Assembly (NCBI GenBank): GCA_023138735.1
Contig: JAGLOY010000009.1
Span: 1 to 50,451 of the forward strand
Length of the DNA: 50,451 bases
From: Candidatus Aegiribacteria sp.
Lineage (GTDB): Bacteria > Fermentibacterota > Fermentibacteria > Fermentibacterales > JCC-6
Direction of reading: 5' to 3'
A program made the position numbers and the translations under genes. Numbering within the stretch: position 1 is the first letter of the stretch; every line of letters starts with the position of its first letter. The notes beneath the pieces were generated by a model. That model was not told the origin of the DNA. It saw only the letters and a list, made by a program, of their open reading frames with translations, and did not search any database. Below, one piece after another: positions 17,638 through 25,159 of the stretch.

Positions 17638-19607
17638 AGAGAAGGGAATTCCTCAAGATTGCTGGCCTCTCCCCTGCAGCTCTGATTGCCATGAATGCCG
17701 GCTGCAGCCGAACGTCATCCCCTGCCAGACGCGTTATTGTTCTTGGAATAGATGGAATGGATCCTTTCCTTCTTAACAGTTTTATACATGAAGGCGTCAT
17801 GCCCAATGCGGCTATCCTGATGGCATCGGGAGGTTTGAACAGGCTGGGAACAAGCAATCCTCCGCAAAGTCCTGTTGCATGGTCAAATTTCATAACCGGC
17901 TACGGTCCTGATGTACACGGAATATTCGATTTCATTCACAGAGACCCATCCACCAGGATACCTTACCTTTCAACCTCAAGGGTGATAGGCCCGGACAGAA
18001 TAATAAGCATAAGCGACTGGCGTCTGCCACTATCCGGGGCAAAAGTCGAACTTCTCAGAAAGGGAGAGCCTTTCTGGAACAGCCTGACGGACGAGGGCAT
18101 ACCGGTGACAATGGTTAAACTCCCTGTTGATTTTCCTCCGGATAAAGGGAAAGCGAAGATACTCTCAGGACTTGGAACCCCTGATATGCGCGGAAGCCAG
18201 GGGAGCTTTACTTTTTTTACAGATGATGCCAGGTCTATCACTGACAAAACTTCCGGGGGGATAGTCGTAGCGGTACGTGACTACGGTGATAACTGCTATG
18301 CATGCAGGATAAAGGGTCCGGAAAACTCCATGCGCGCCGGTAATCCTTCAATGGAAGTTGAAGCAAAGGTCTGGGTTGACCGTGATGCCGATGCATTGAG
18401 AATAGATATTCAGGGTGAGAGCATTCTCCTGGCAGCCGGTGAGTGGAGCCGATGGGTAAGAATGAGATTCGATGCAATTCCTAACATCTCAAGTGTCAAC
18501 GCTATCGGCAGATTCTATGTTAAGGAGATCACTCCTAAACTGAAGCTATACCTTTCACCATTGAACATCGATCCACTGAATCCCGCCCTTCCGATCTCGG
18601 AACCGCAGGATTACAGCAGCGATCTCGCAAGGAACCTTGGGCCTTTCTATACTCAGGGATTTCCGGAGGATACAAAAGCTCTTTCAAGGGGTATCTTTTC
18701 GGACGAGGAATATCTGCACCAGGCATGGCTGGTTCTACGGGAACGGCTGGATCTTTTCCATCATGAACTCAACAGATTCAGGGAGGGCATGCTGTTCTTC
18801 TATTTCAGTTCACTTGATCTCAACACTCACATGTTCTACAGGGTACTTGATCCCGGTTCCCCCCTCTATGCAAGTACCGATCCCCGCTTTAAGGGCGCTG
18901 TTCGGGAACTTTACTCGCAAATTGACAGGGTTATTGGAGAGGCACTTGCAGCTAGAGATGGGAATACGGAAGTTATTGTTCTTTCCGATCATGGATTTGC
19001 GCCATTCAACAGGTCTTTTAACCTTAATACATGGCTTGCCCATGAGGGGTATGCGAATATTACATCGAGCCATGCCCGCAACCAGGATATGTTCGCTGCT
19101 ATTGACTGGGCTTCTACAGCAGCTTACGGTCTCGGACTGAACTGTCTTTACATAAACAGATCCGATCGGGAGGAGAATGGAGCTGTACCGCCTGAGCAGG
19201 TTTATGACCTTCTTCTGAGGTTGAAGCAGGATCTGGAGTCGGTAACGGATCCCGCCACCGGAAGGCGAGTTATATCCAATGCTTATATAACTTCAGATTT
19301 CTATCCGGGTACCCTTCCCCTTTTCGCTCCGGACATGATAATAGGATATGCGAGGGGTTATAGATCGTCCTGGCAGACCACACTGGGGAGTTACCCGGAG
19401 GATGTGTTAGTAGATAACCTTGATCCATGGAGCGGAACTCACTGTATAGATCCAGGTCTGGTTCCAGGTATCCTTCTATCTACCGTACCTCTTTCGCTGC
19501 CCGATCCTAATCTCATGGATATGGGGAAAAGCATTTCCTCACTCTTTGGTGTGCCCGTATTACCGCCAGGAGGCAGGAATATTTTCACCGAAGTGAATTC
19601 AGGATGA
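17634..19607 (+). CDS. Type I phosphodiesterase / alkaline-phosphatase-superfamily lipoprotein with Tat signal (second of pair)
   Basis: A 657-residue paralogue of the preceding protein. It starts with a twin-arginine signal (MKRREFLKIAG, Arg3-Arg4) ending in a lipobox NAGC, so Cys24 is likely lipidated after Tat export. The catalytic domain shows VIVLGIDGMDP (34-44), SPVAWSNFITG and GPDVHGIFDF (79-100), and VLSDHGFAPF for the second metal site. The core tracks its neighbour closely through FWNSLTDEGIPVTMVKLPVDFPP and GLGTPDMRGSQGSFTFF-type segments (quoted in part). Folded export suggests the metals are loaded in the cytoplasm. Overlaps both neighbours by 4 bases (ATGA), so the two phosphodiesterases and the next membrane protein are translationally coupled. 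Confidence 0.88.
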   Translation: MKRREFLKIAGLSPAALIAMNAGCSRTSSPARRVIVLGIDGMDPFLLNSFIHEGVMPNAAILMASGGLNRLGTSNPPQSPVAWSNFITGYGPDVHGIFDFIHRDPSTRIPYLSTSRVIGPDRIISISDWRLPLSGAKVELLRKGEPFWNSLTDEGIPVTMVKLPVDFPPDKGKAKILSGLGTPDMRGSQGSFTFFTDDARSITDKTSGGIVVAVRDYGDNCYACRIKGPENSMRAGNPSMEVEAKVWVDRDADALRIDIQGESILLAAGEWSRWVRMRFDAIPNISSVNAIGRFYVKEITPKLKLYLSPLNIDPLNPALPISEPQDYSSDLARNLGPFYTQGFPEDTKALSRGIFSDEEYLHQAWLVLRERLDLFHHELNRFREGMLFFYFSSLDLNTHMFYRVLDPGSPLYASTDPRFKGAVRELYSQIDRVIGEALAARDGNTEVIVLSDHGFAPFNRSFNLNTWLAHEGYANITSSHARNQDMFAAIDWASTAAYGLGLNCLYINRSDREENGAVPPEQVYDLLLRLKQDLESVTDPATGRRVISNAYITSDFYPGTLPLFAPDMIIGYARGYRSSWQTTLGSYPEDVLVDNLDPWSGTHCIDPGLVPGILLSTVPLSLPDPNLMDMGKSISSLFGVPVLPPGGRNIFTEVNSG

Positions 19608-20413
19608 TGAACGCAGCTGGAATTCTTATCAGCGGATTCTTCGACCTGCTGCTGGTGCCATTCAGGACGCTTCCGCATTTCTGGGGGCTTCTCTTCATCT
19701 CGCTGCTGTCAGGACTTGGCATGATCACGGTTTTCAGGTTTGCTTCCAACCAGAATAAGATCTCCATGCTTAGAAGGAGAATGGGCGGCGAGATACTTGG
19801 AATTCTACTGCATCTGAGCAATCCTGGAACCGTTGTGAAATTCGCAGTGAAGCTAATATGGAGCAATACTGTTTACCTTATGTACATCCTTATACCTCTT
19901 ATCCTTTTAGCTATACCCTTTATGCTTGTATGGGGCCAGCTGGATGCCAGGTACGGGGCTGCTGAGATGGATAAGGATGATCCTGTAACTGTAACAGTGT
20001 TCTTTGAAGATGGCCTTCCGGCTAGAGACAACCTTGAAATCGGAGTATCCGGTCTTGAACTGATGCCCCCTGTTCTTTTTATCGATACACTTGACGAAGT
20101 CAGTTTCAGGATACTTCCCGACGGCAATTCACTCCGTAATCTGCAAATAGAGGGAGTATCGGTTAAGGTGGCCAGAACCGGAGACTGGAACGGGTGTAGA
20201 ATTCTGAGAGGTTTTGATTCGGGAAGCTCATTCAGCAGGCTCTTCAGTCCATGGATAGTCAGAGTTGATGGAGGTCCCGGATCCGGATGGTATTCGCTTC
20301 CTGACATCAGATACGCGGTCTTCGGCGGCCATTGGTCATGGATCGCGGTATTTCTTCTGTTTTCTTCGATTTCCGCAATTGCAGGTGCAAAGATCTTCAA
20401 AGTGAAGATCTAA
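19604..20413 (+). CDS. Conserved membrane protein of the phosphodiesterase operon, function unknown
   Basis: A 269-residue protein with hydrophobic segments near residues 8-20, 25-45 and 90-111 and a final one near 243-264, enclosing an extramembrane beta-rich domain (about 115-240). The N-terminal part (VPFRTLPHFWGLLFISLLSG followed by VFRFASNQNKI and a basic amphipathic helix) recalls the arrangement of EMC3/TMCO1/DUF106-type members of the Oxa1/YidC superfamily; this is a weak resemblance from memory. Start overlaps the previous stop (ATGA). It could help insert or organise the two membrane-attached phosphodiesterases. Confidence 0.7.
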   Translation: MMNAAGILISGFFDLLLVPFRTLPHFWGLLFISLLSGLGMITVFRFASNQNKISMLRRRMGGEILGILLHLSNPGTVVKFAVKLIWSNTVYLMYILIPLILLAIPFMLVWGQLDARYGAAEMDKDDPVTVTVFFEDGLPARDNLEIGVSGLELMPPVLFIDTLDEVSFRILPDGNSLRNLQIEGVSVKVARTGDWNGCRILRGFDSGSSFSRLFSPWIVRVDGGPGSGWYSLPDIRYAVFGGHWSWIAVFLLFSSISAIAGAKIFKVKI

Positions 20414-20426
20414 AGATTGGAGCAGC

Positions 20427-20624
20427 ATGGCAAAACTCAAATTGAAATTTGACAGCGCAACCATCGATAGAATTAAAAAAGTCTCCCAAGCGGGTGGTTA
20501 CTCATCTCCTGAGGAATTCCTGATTCACGTCGTAGAGCGTGAGCTTGATTCACTCGACCCCGATCAGGGAGAATCGGAGGAAGAGATCCGCAGGAAGATG
20601 CAGGGCCTCGGTTATATCGAATAG
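20427..20624 (+). CDS. Small ribbon-helix-helix-like protein with LGY tail
   Basis: A 65-residue protein. The first 45 residues fit a CopG-type ribbon-helix-helix fold: a short strand KLKLKFD, helix SATIDRIKKVSQAGG, turn YSSPEEF and helix LIHVVERELDSL. An acidic linker follows, then EEIRRKMQGLGYIE. The gene is 13 bases after the membrane protein, with a GGAGCAGC-like ribosome site. Size and fold suggest a small DNA-binding regulator, but the conserved-looking tail could equally be an interaction peptide. The very similar C-terminal tail of the convergent neighbour ending at 20634 is noted under findings. Confidence 0.7.
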   Translation: MAKLKLKFDSATIDRIKKVSQAGGYSSPEEFLIHVVERELDSLDPDQGESEEEIRRKMQGLGYIE

Positions 20625-20633
20625 GGTTTCTGT

Positions 20634-21053
20634 CTAGTCGTCCAGGTAGCCCAGATCCTGTAACTTTCTGAGAATCTCTTTTTCTTCGTCAGGATGGACA
20701 TCGTATTTTGGTGCCGGAACCAGTCCCGCAAGCTCAAGATCCCTAATAAAACTATCATGGATAGCGGTATTAAAGAGATCGGATTCTTCTATTATCCTGA
20801 TCTCCAGCTTTTCACCCGACTTAATGGAAGGATTTTCCGCACCTGATGTAATAACAACTACCCCATGGCTGGCAAGCATAGCACATGCGACCGCTTTTGC
20901 CTTGTCATTCTTTTCCATACCAAGGTTTTCAACCGCTTTGCTGTGAAATACCTCCACTCTGCCGCCGCGTTCTTCTATTTCGGTGCCGAGTTTATCCAGA
21001 ATTGCTTCATCGGATCCATCTTCAGTCCTGATCCAGATTACAAGTCCCTTCAT
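20634..21053 (-). CDS. APS-kinase-like protein lacking the P-loop (probable pseudoenzyme or regulator)
   Basis: A 139-residue protein that aligns by eye with adenylylsulfate kinase (CysC): LVIWIRTEDGSDEAI (4-18) sits where CysC has W-x-T-G-L-S-G-x-G-K-S/T; EIEERGGRVEVFHSKAVENLG (25-45) sits where CysC has the DGD-x-x-R-x-x-L element; and AVACAMLASHGVVVITSGAENP matches the strand ahead of the APS-binding loop. The Walker A lysine position is Glu16 and the following Ser/Thr is Ala17, and DGD has become HSK, so ATP and APS use by the normal route look impossible. The tail EKEILRKLQDLGYLDD closes the protein. The start overlaps the sat stop (ATGA). Homology is by pattern recognition only; no database search was possible. 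Confidence 0.7.
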   Translation of the reverse strand: MKGLVIWIRTEDGSDEAILDKLGTEIEERGGRVEVFHSKAVENLGMEKNDKAKAVACAMLASHGVVVITSGAENPSIKSGEKLEIRIIEESDLFNTAIHDSFIRDLELAGLVPAPKYDVHPDEEKEILRKLQDLGYLDD

Positions 21054-22210
21054 CAGTTATCTCCTTTTCTGGCAGCTTCCATGAGGATGGAAGCTATTTC
21101 CGGACGCGTGAATTCCGGAGGAGGCAGTATACCATCAATAAGCATGGCTCTTACTTTTTTCCCGGATAGGAATATGTGGTATTCATTGTCGTGAGCGCAG
21201 GTTTTTGGAGTAGCCATACCCCCGCATTTGCTGCAGTAGAACGCATGTTCGAACTTCAAAGGTACAATACCCAGTTCATCAGGATCGAATTGATCAAAGA
21301 TCATCTGAGCATCGTAAGTGCCATAGAAATTCCCGACACCTGCGTGATCTCTTCCTACAATGAAATGACTGCATCCGTAGTTTTTCCTGAGAATTGCGTG
21401 GAAGACTGCTTCCTTCGGACCTGCATATCTCATAGCGGCAGGGAATACGCTCATTGCCACCCGTGTACGAGGGTAATAATCTTTCAGTATTTCTTCGTAA
21501 CAGCGCATTCTTACATCTGGAGGGATATCCCCCGCCTGGGTCTCACCAACAAGCGGATGAAGAAGAAGGCCATCAACAATTTCCATGGCACACTTCTGAA
21601 TGTACTCGTGGGCTCGGTGTATAGGGTTCCTTGTCTGGAATGCGACAGCTGTTTTCCAGCCTCTTGCTCTGAAGAGTACCCTTGTTTCCTTGGGGTCAAG
21701 ACGGTAATTCTGAAAGCTCTCGGTTTTCCTTCGCCTGATTGAACGGATCTTACCTCCGATGTATGTACCGCTTAATGTATTAAGATACATGACACCTGGA
21801 TGGGAATCATCGATTGTTCCAAGGGTCTTATCCGCTTCCGCGATAAGATCGGCTTGAAAAACATCCTCAATCTGCATATCTCCCCAGATGGTGCCTTCAA
21901 CGTCCTTAAGCCCGACATGGTCGCCCGGGGATACATCAGGGTCTCCCTTTTTCTGAGCGAACACAACCGGCAATGTCCACACCGGTCCTGCGGCAAGCCG
22001 CATGAGATCAATTACCGACTCGTAATCAGTTCCGCACATAAAACCCTCGAGAGGGCTCATGGCTCCGTTTCCTATCATCTCCAGATCGTTCTTTTCCCTT
22101 GCGTTAAGGGTTAGAAGTGCAGAATTCTTAACCTGCTTAATAATATCTTCGGCCTCCGAGCCTTCATATTGACGGTCGGTAAGTCTTCCGCCATGTGGAG
22201 GTACTAGCAT
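21053..22210 (-). CDS. sat: Sulfate adenylyltransferase (ATP sulfurylase)
   Basis: A 385-residue enzyme that joins sulfate and ATP to adenosine 5'-phosphosulfate plus pyrophosphate, or runs in reverse. Active-site motifs are QTRNPIHRAH (192-201) and GRDHAGVG (286-293). A zinc site typical of the bacterial/archaeal single-domain form is present (Cys326, Cys329, Cys338, His345). The N-terminal PUA-like region begins MLVPPHGGRL. Neither APS reductase nor assimilatory sulfite genes lie in the window; the only partner is the coupled APS-kinase-like gene. A candidate promoter lies at 22277-22306. Assimilatory, dissimilatory and sulfation roles cannot be told apart here. Confidence 0.96.
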   Translation of the reverse strand: MLVPPHGGRLTDRQYEGSEAEDIIKQVKNSALLTLNAREKNDLEMIGNGAMSPLEGFMCGTDYESVIDLMRLAAGPVWTLPVVFAQKKGDPDVSPGDHVGLKDVEGTIWGDMQIEDVFQADLIAEADKTLGTIDDSHPGVMYLNTLSGTYIGGKIRSIRRRKTESFQNYRLDPKETRVLFRARGWKTAVAFQTRNPIHRAHEYIQKCAMEIVDGLLLHPLVGETQAGDIPPDVRMRCYEEILKDYYPRTRVAMSVFPAAMRYAGPKEAVFHAILRKNYGCSHFIVGRDHAGVGNFYGTYDAQMIFDQFDPDELGIVPLKFEHAFYCSKCGGMATPKTCAHDNEYHIFLSGKKVRAMLIDGILPPPEFTRPEIASILMEAARKGDN

Positions 22211-22276
22211 GTTTCCAGCCTTTCATTCAAAACCTGTTCATCAAGAAATGTGTCTGATGGGATTCAGGATTCATGG

Positions 22277-22306
22277 ATTATGTATTTGTTGAGAGTAACC
22301 TGTTAA
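22277..22306 (-). promoter_or_regulatory. Candidate sigma70-type promoter for sat
   Basis: On the minus strand TTAACA (22306-22301) and CATAAT (22282-22277) are 18 bases apart, each one mismatch from consensus. The untranslated leader to the sat ATG at 22210 would be about 60 bases. Confidence 0.45.
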
Positions 22307-22422
22307 TTTCAATGAATATAATCCTTTATCCTTATTCATGCTACTTGCTGATGGCAGGGCAAGGGACTGGTTGGATAAGTAGTTGTTTCATATTTTCAAC
22401 AGAGCCAGGAAAGGCGGAATAC

Positions 22423-23292
22423 ATGGAGGATTACCCACTGCAGGTTAAGGAACTTGAGAAATCTTTCAAGAAAAAACTTGGTCTGTCAAGCTTCAAGGCG
22501 ATAGATGCAATCAGCTTTCATGTGTCTCCTGGAGAAATCCTCGGGTTCCTTGGTCCTAACGGCGCCGGGAAAACTACAGCCATCAAGTGTGTGCTGGGGC
22601 TTCTGAAGCCTTCCGGCGGTGCAGTATCTCTCTGGGGATCACACCCGGGGGCACCCGAAGTACGGCGCAGGATCGGTTTCGTTCCCGAGAATCCTGATTA
22701 CGATGATCTGTTCACACCGCTTGAATTCATGACGATGTTCTCATCGATGCGCAGGCTGGATATGGCTCGGCAGCAGATGCTTGCAATTCTTGAGCGAGTC
22801 GGCCTTGCAAAATGGGAGGAGGTCCGGTTAAGGAGTTTTTCGAAGGGGATGAAGCAACGGGTAAGCCTTGCGCTTGCCCTTCAGTCAAAACCGGAGCTAT
22901 TGATCATGGATGAACCCACTGGAGGGCTGGATCCAGTCGCCAGGAAGGAATTCCGTGACATTATCCTCGAAGAAAACCAGCGCGGTGTATCGGTTTTCCT
23001 CTCATCCCATCTGCTCTCAGAAGTAGAAACCATATGTGACAGGGCGGTCATCCTCTCTCATGGGAAGAAGGTAATCGAAGGCAAGCTTGATGAGCTCATG
23101 CGCACTGAGGACCATTACAGAATTACGTACAGAGTAACCGATGAACCGGAAGAACTTTTAATACATGCCTTATCACTCCAGAACACTATAGATGATCTTA
23201 GAGGAAAAGGATACAGTATCATCAGCGTGAACCCTCTTTACAGGAGCCTTGAGGAAGTCTTCCTTTCGGCCACAGCCGGAGATGCGAGATGA
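22423..23292 (+). CDS. ABC transporter ATP-binding protein
   Basis: A 289-residue ATPase. The ATG at 22423 with GGAAAGGCGGA upstream is preferred; the frame stays open to 22273, but that extra 50 residues is hydrophobic and unlike ABC proteins. Motifs are Walker A GPNGAGKTT, signature FSKGMKQRVSLA, Walker B LLIMDEPTGGLDP and switch His in SSHLLSE. The C-terminal tail ends RSLEEVFLSA, typical of ABC-2 exporters. The stop overlaps the permease start by 4 bases. It heads a four-gene coupled set. Confidence 0.93.
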   Translation: MEDYPLQVKELEKSFKKKLGLSSFKAIDAISFHVSPGEILGFLGPNGAGKTTAIKCVLGLLKPSGGAVSLWGSHPGAPEVRRRIGFVPENPDYDDLFTPLEFMTMFSSMRRLDMARQQMLAILERVGLAKWEEVRLRSFSKGMKQRVSLALALQSKPELLIMDEPTGGLDPVARKEFRDIILEENQRGVSVFLSSHLLSEVETICDRAVILSHGKKVIEGKLDELMRTEDHYRITYRVTDEPEELLIHALSLQNTIDDLRGKGYSIISVNPLYRSLEEVFLSATAGDAR

Positions 23293-24044
23293 AGCCTGTT
23301 TTTACTTTCGCTCTGATGACACTTAGAAATCTTCTCAGAAGGAGAGCTATCTGGGGTATAAGTATCGTGATCCTCATCGCCCTTTTTGGTATTGGTCAGA
23401 TACCTTCGTACGGAGTTTCCAACGAGGGCAGATTCATAATCAATTTTGGTCTTTTCGGACTTGAGATCGGAGCCCTTCTCCTGGCTATAGGACTGGCTTC
23501 CAACATCTATCCCAGAGACAGGGAAAAGAAAACGGTTATGCCTATCATCGCTGTACCCCTCTCCCGCGGGCAGTACCTCCTGGGAAGGTTTCTGGGGGCT
23601 GCCATAGTTGAAACAGCGGCAATGCTCACAGGCTGCATCGGACTCATGATAATTCTTGTGATGAACGGGCATAATGTTCCGGTTGATATGCTGCCGGCTA
23701 CAGGTCTTCTGCTGGTGGAAGGATGCTTCCTTCTTGCAGTTGTCTTCTTTTTCAGTTTCTGGACATCTCCCCCGCTTAACGCACCGCTTACCGTTCTTCT
23801 TTTCATTGTATCTCAGTTTTCCGTTTCCGGATTTGTAAGGCTGTTTCCGCAGGCTCCAGGTCTCATGCGAACTCTGAGGCTGTTTCTACCCCATATGGAT
23901 GTATTCCATATCAAAGATCCTATAGCCCATGGAATGGATATTCCGGGCCTGTACTTCCTTCTCGCGACATTATATGGACTGGCTTATATGGCTTTCATGC
24001 TTTCTCTGGCTCTTGCGGTCTTCAGAAACAGGGACCTGAAATGA
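23289..24044 (+). CDS. ABC-2 / NosY-like permease
   Basis: A 251-residue membrane protein with six hydrophobic segments, starting MKPVFTFALMTLRNLLRRRAIW, the usual N-terminal amphipathic helix of NosY-type permeases, and carrying PRDREKKTVMPIIAVPLSRGQYLLGR, which matches the conserved cytoplasmic loop of this family (quoted beyond its core only for position: about residues 76-100). It pairs with the ATPase upstream and overlaps the lipoprotein gene downstream by 4 bases. Substrate unknown; the metal-ligand-rich neighbour suggests a metal or cofactor link, which is inference. Confidence 0.87.
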   Translation: MKPVFTFALMTLRNLLRRRAIWGISIVILIALFGIGQIPSYGVSNEGRFIINFGLFGLEIGALLLAIGLASNIYPRDREKKTVMPIIAVPLSRGQYLLGRFLGAAIVETAAMLTGCIGLMIILVMNGHNVPVDMLPATGLLLVEGCFLLAVVFFFSFWTSPPLNAPLTVLLFIVSQFSVSGFVRLFPQAPGLMRTLRLFLPHMDVFHIKDPIAHGMDIPGLYFLLATLYGLAYMAFMLSLALAVFRNRDLK

Positions 24045-24460
24045 AATGGATCGCTGTTACACTAATAACAGCTGTACTGCTTTCAATGGCATGCAAAACG
24101 GATTATGACATAGAAGAAGTTGCCACTCCCCAACACCTTGGAACCGATTATCATGAGGACTGTGATGAGTGCGAGCCCGAAGATGCGGATCAAACTCATG
24201 AAGAGCATGAACATGAAACGGATATTGCTGACCCTGGCTCGGTATATGAGGAAACAGATGAGCTTGATGTTCTGGAAACTTCCGGAAGCGACAGACATGT
24301 TCATGAGGAAGGTGAAAGAAACCATGGCACAGGGTGGTTTTTCAACCAGCCATGGGCAGCCAGCTTCATCTGGGGTAAGATGTTTAGAGACATCATAATA
24401 CTTCTTCTTCTCTCGGCAGCCATACTCCTCGTGTCAGGGTACAGGAGAAAGCGCCAGTGA
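24041..24460 (+). CDS. Asp/Glu/His-rich lipoprotein with C-terminal membrane segment
   Basis: A 139-residue protein of no recognised family. It has a short signal with lipobox LSMAC (Cys18), then about 80 residues dominated by Asp, Glu and His, with YHEDCDECEPED and THEEHEHETD as the densest parts, then a hydrophobic segment near residues 113-131 ending in basic YRRKRQ. Two cysteines (CDEC) and many His/Asp/Glu side chains would suit binding of divalent metal ions. Having both a lipid anchor and a C-terminal membrane helix means the acidic part would loop outside the inner membrane. It is coupled to the permease and the next gene. Confidence 0.75.
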   Translation: MKWIAVTLITAVLLSMACKTDYDIEEVATPQHLGTDYHEDCDECEPEDADQTHEEHEHETDIADPGSVYEETDELDVLETSGSDRHVHEEGERNHGTGWFFNQPWAASFIWGKMFRDIIILLLLSAAILLVSGYRRKRQ

Positions 24461-25119
24461 TGAAGAAGTATTTTCTGTATCTGCTTGCTGTTCTGTTTCT
24501 AACCATTGCGGTTATTTCCGGTAGAATCGCAGGTGAAACTGCATGGGAGAACGAAGCCGCATCGGAAGCGGTTTCAAGCGGCCTGGATGAAATAGGGAGT
24601 ATCCTCGCCGATCTTCTCTGGCTCCAGCTTGATCGCTACCATCATATATGGATGTACCAGGGAAATGAATGGATGACAGCTACGGATTACCTCCCTCAGC
24701 TCTGGCTCATAATTAAGCTGGATCCCTCTTTTACTGAAGCTTATATCGACGGAGGTTATCATCTCACCCTTAATCTGGGGCACCAGGAAGAGGGTTTAGG
24801 ACTCCTTCAGGAAGGTGTGAGACAGTGTCCAGATAACGAGAGGATGCATTGGGAAAGACTCGTAGTACTCTGGCAATCGAATTATTACGGCCCCAGGGCA
24901 ACCCAGGAAGCAGCCTGGGATTACATGACTCTGGTCAAAGAGAAACGCGGACTTATAGTTGATCCCTGGAACGAAGCGAATGCCTCACTGATTTTGAAAT
25001 TATGTTTTGCAAATGACAGTCTAAGGCGTAATCATATGGAGATTGCCGACCGATACGGTGAGAGGTGTGATTTCATTAGATTTGCCAGCCGGAACGATCT
25101 CTGGATACAGGCTCTGTAA
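24460..25119 (+). CDS. Membrane-anchored TPR-like protein of the ABC operon, function unknown
   Basis: About 219 residues. The ATG at 24460 shares its A with the TGA of the previous gene (TGATG) and has AGGAGAAA upstream; a GTG at 24457 would add one residue. An N-terminal hydrophobic anchor (residues 3-22) precedes a helical domain with TPR-like pairs, for example LPQLWLIIKLDPSFTEAYID, GYHLTLNLGHQEEGLGLLQE and QCPDNERMHWERLVVLWQSN. A Trp/Tyr/His-rich patch LLWLQLDRYHHIWMYQG lies near residues 52-68. Probably periplasmic-facing and part of the ABC system next to it. Confidence 0.72.
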   Translation: MKKYFLYLLAVLFLTIAVISGRIAGETAWENEAASEAVSSGLDEIGSILADLLWLQLDRYHHIWMYQGNEWMTATDYLPQLWLIIKLDPSFTEAYIDGGYHLTLNLGHQEEGLGLLQEGVRQCPDNERMHWERLVVLWQSNYYGPRATQEAAWDYMTLVKEKRGLIVDPWNEANASLILKLCFANDSLRRNHMEIADRYGERCDFIRFASRNDLWIQAL

Positions 25120-25159
25120 CACGTTATCATCTTCTGTAATACTCGTGACAGTTAAAGAA

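Noticed and set aside
22317..22322. Perfect TATAAT upstream of the second ABC transporter
   Set aside because: No -35-like hexamer lies 16-18 bases upstream, so it was not listed as a promoter, although it could be an extended or alternative -10.
22273..22422. 50-residue N-terminal extension of the second ABC ATPase
   Set aside because: Hydrophobic and unlike ABC ATPases; the ATG at 22423 has a good ribosome site and gives the standard length.
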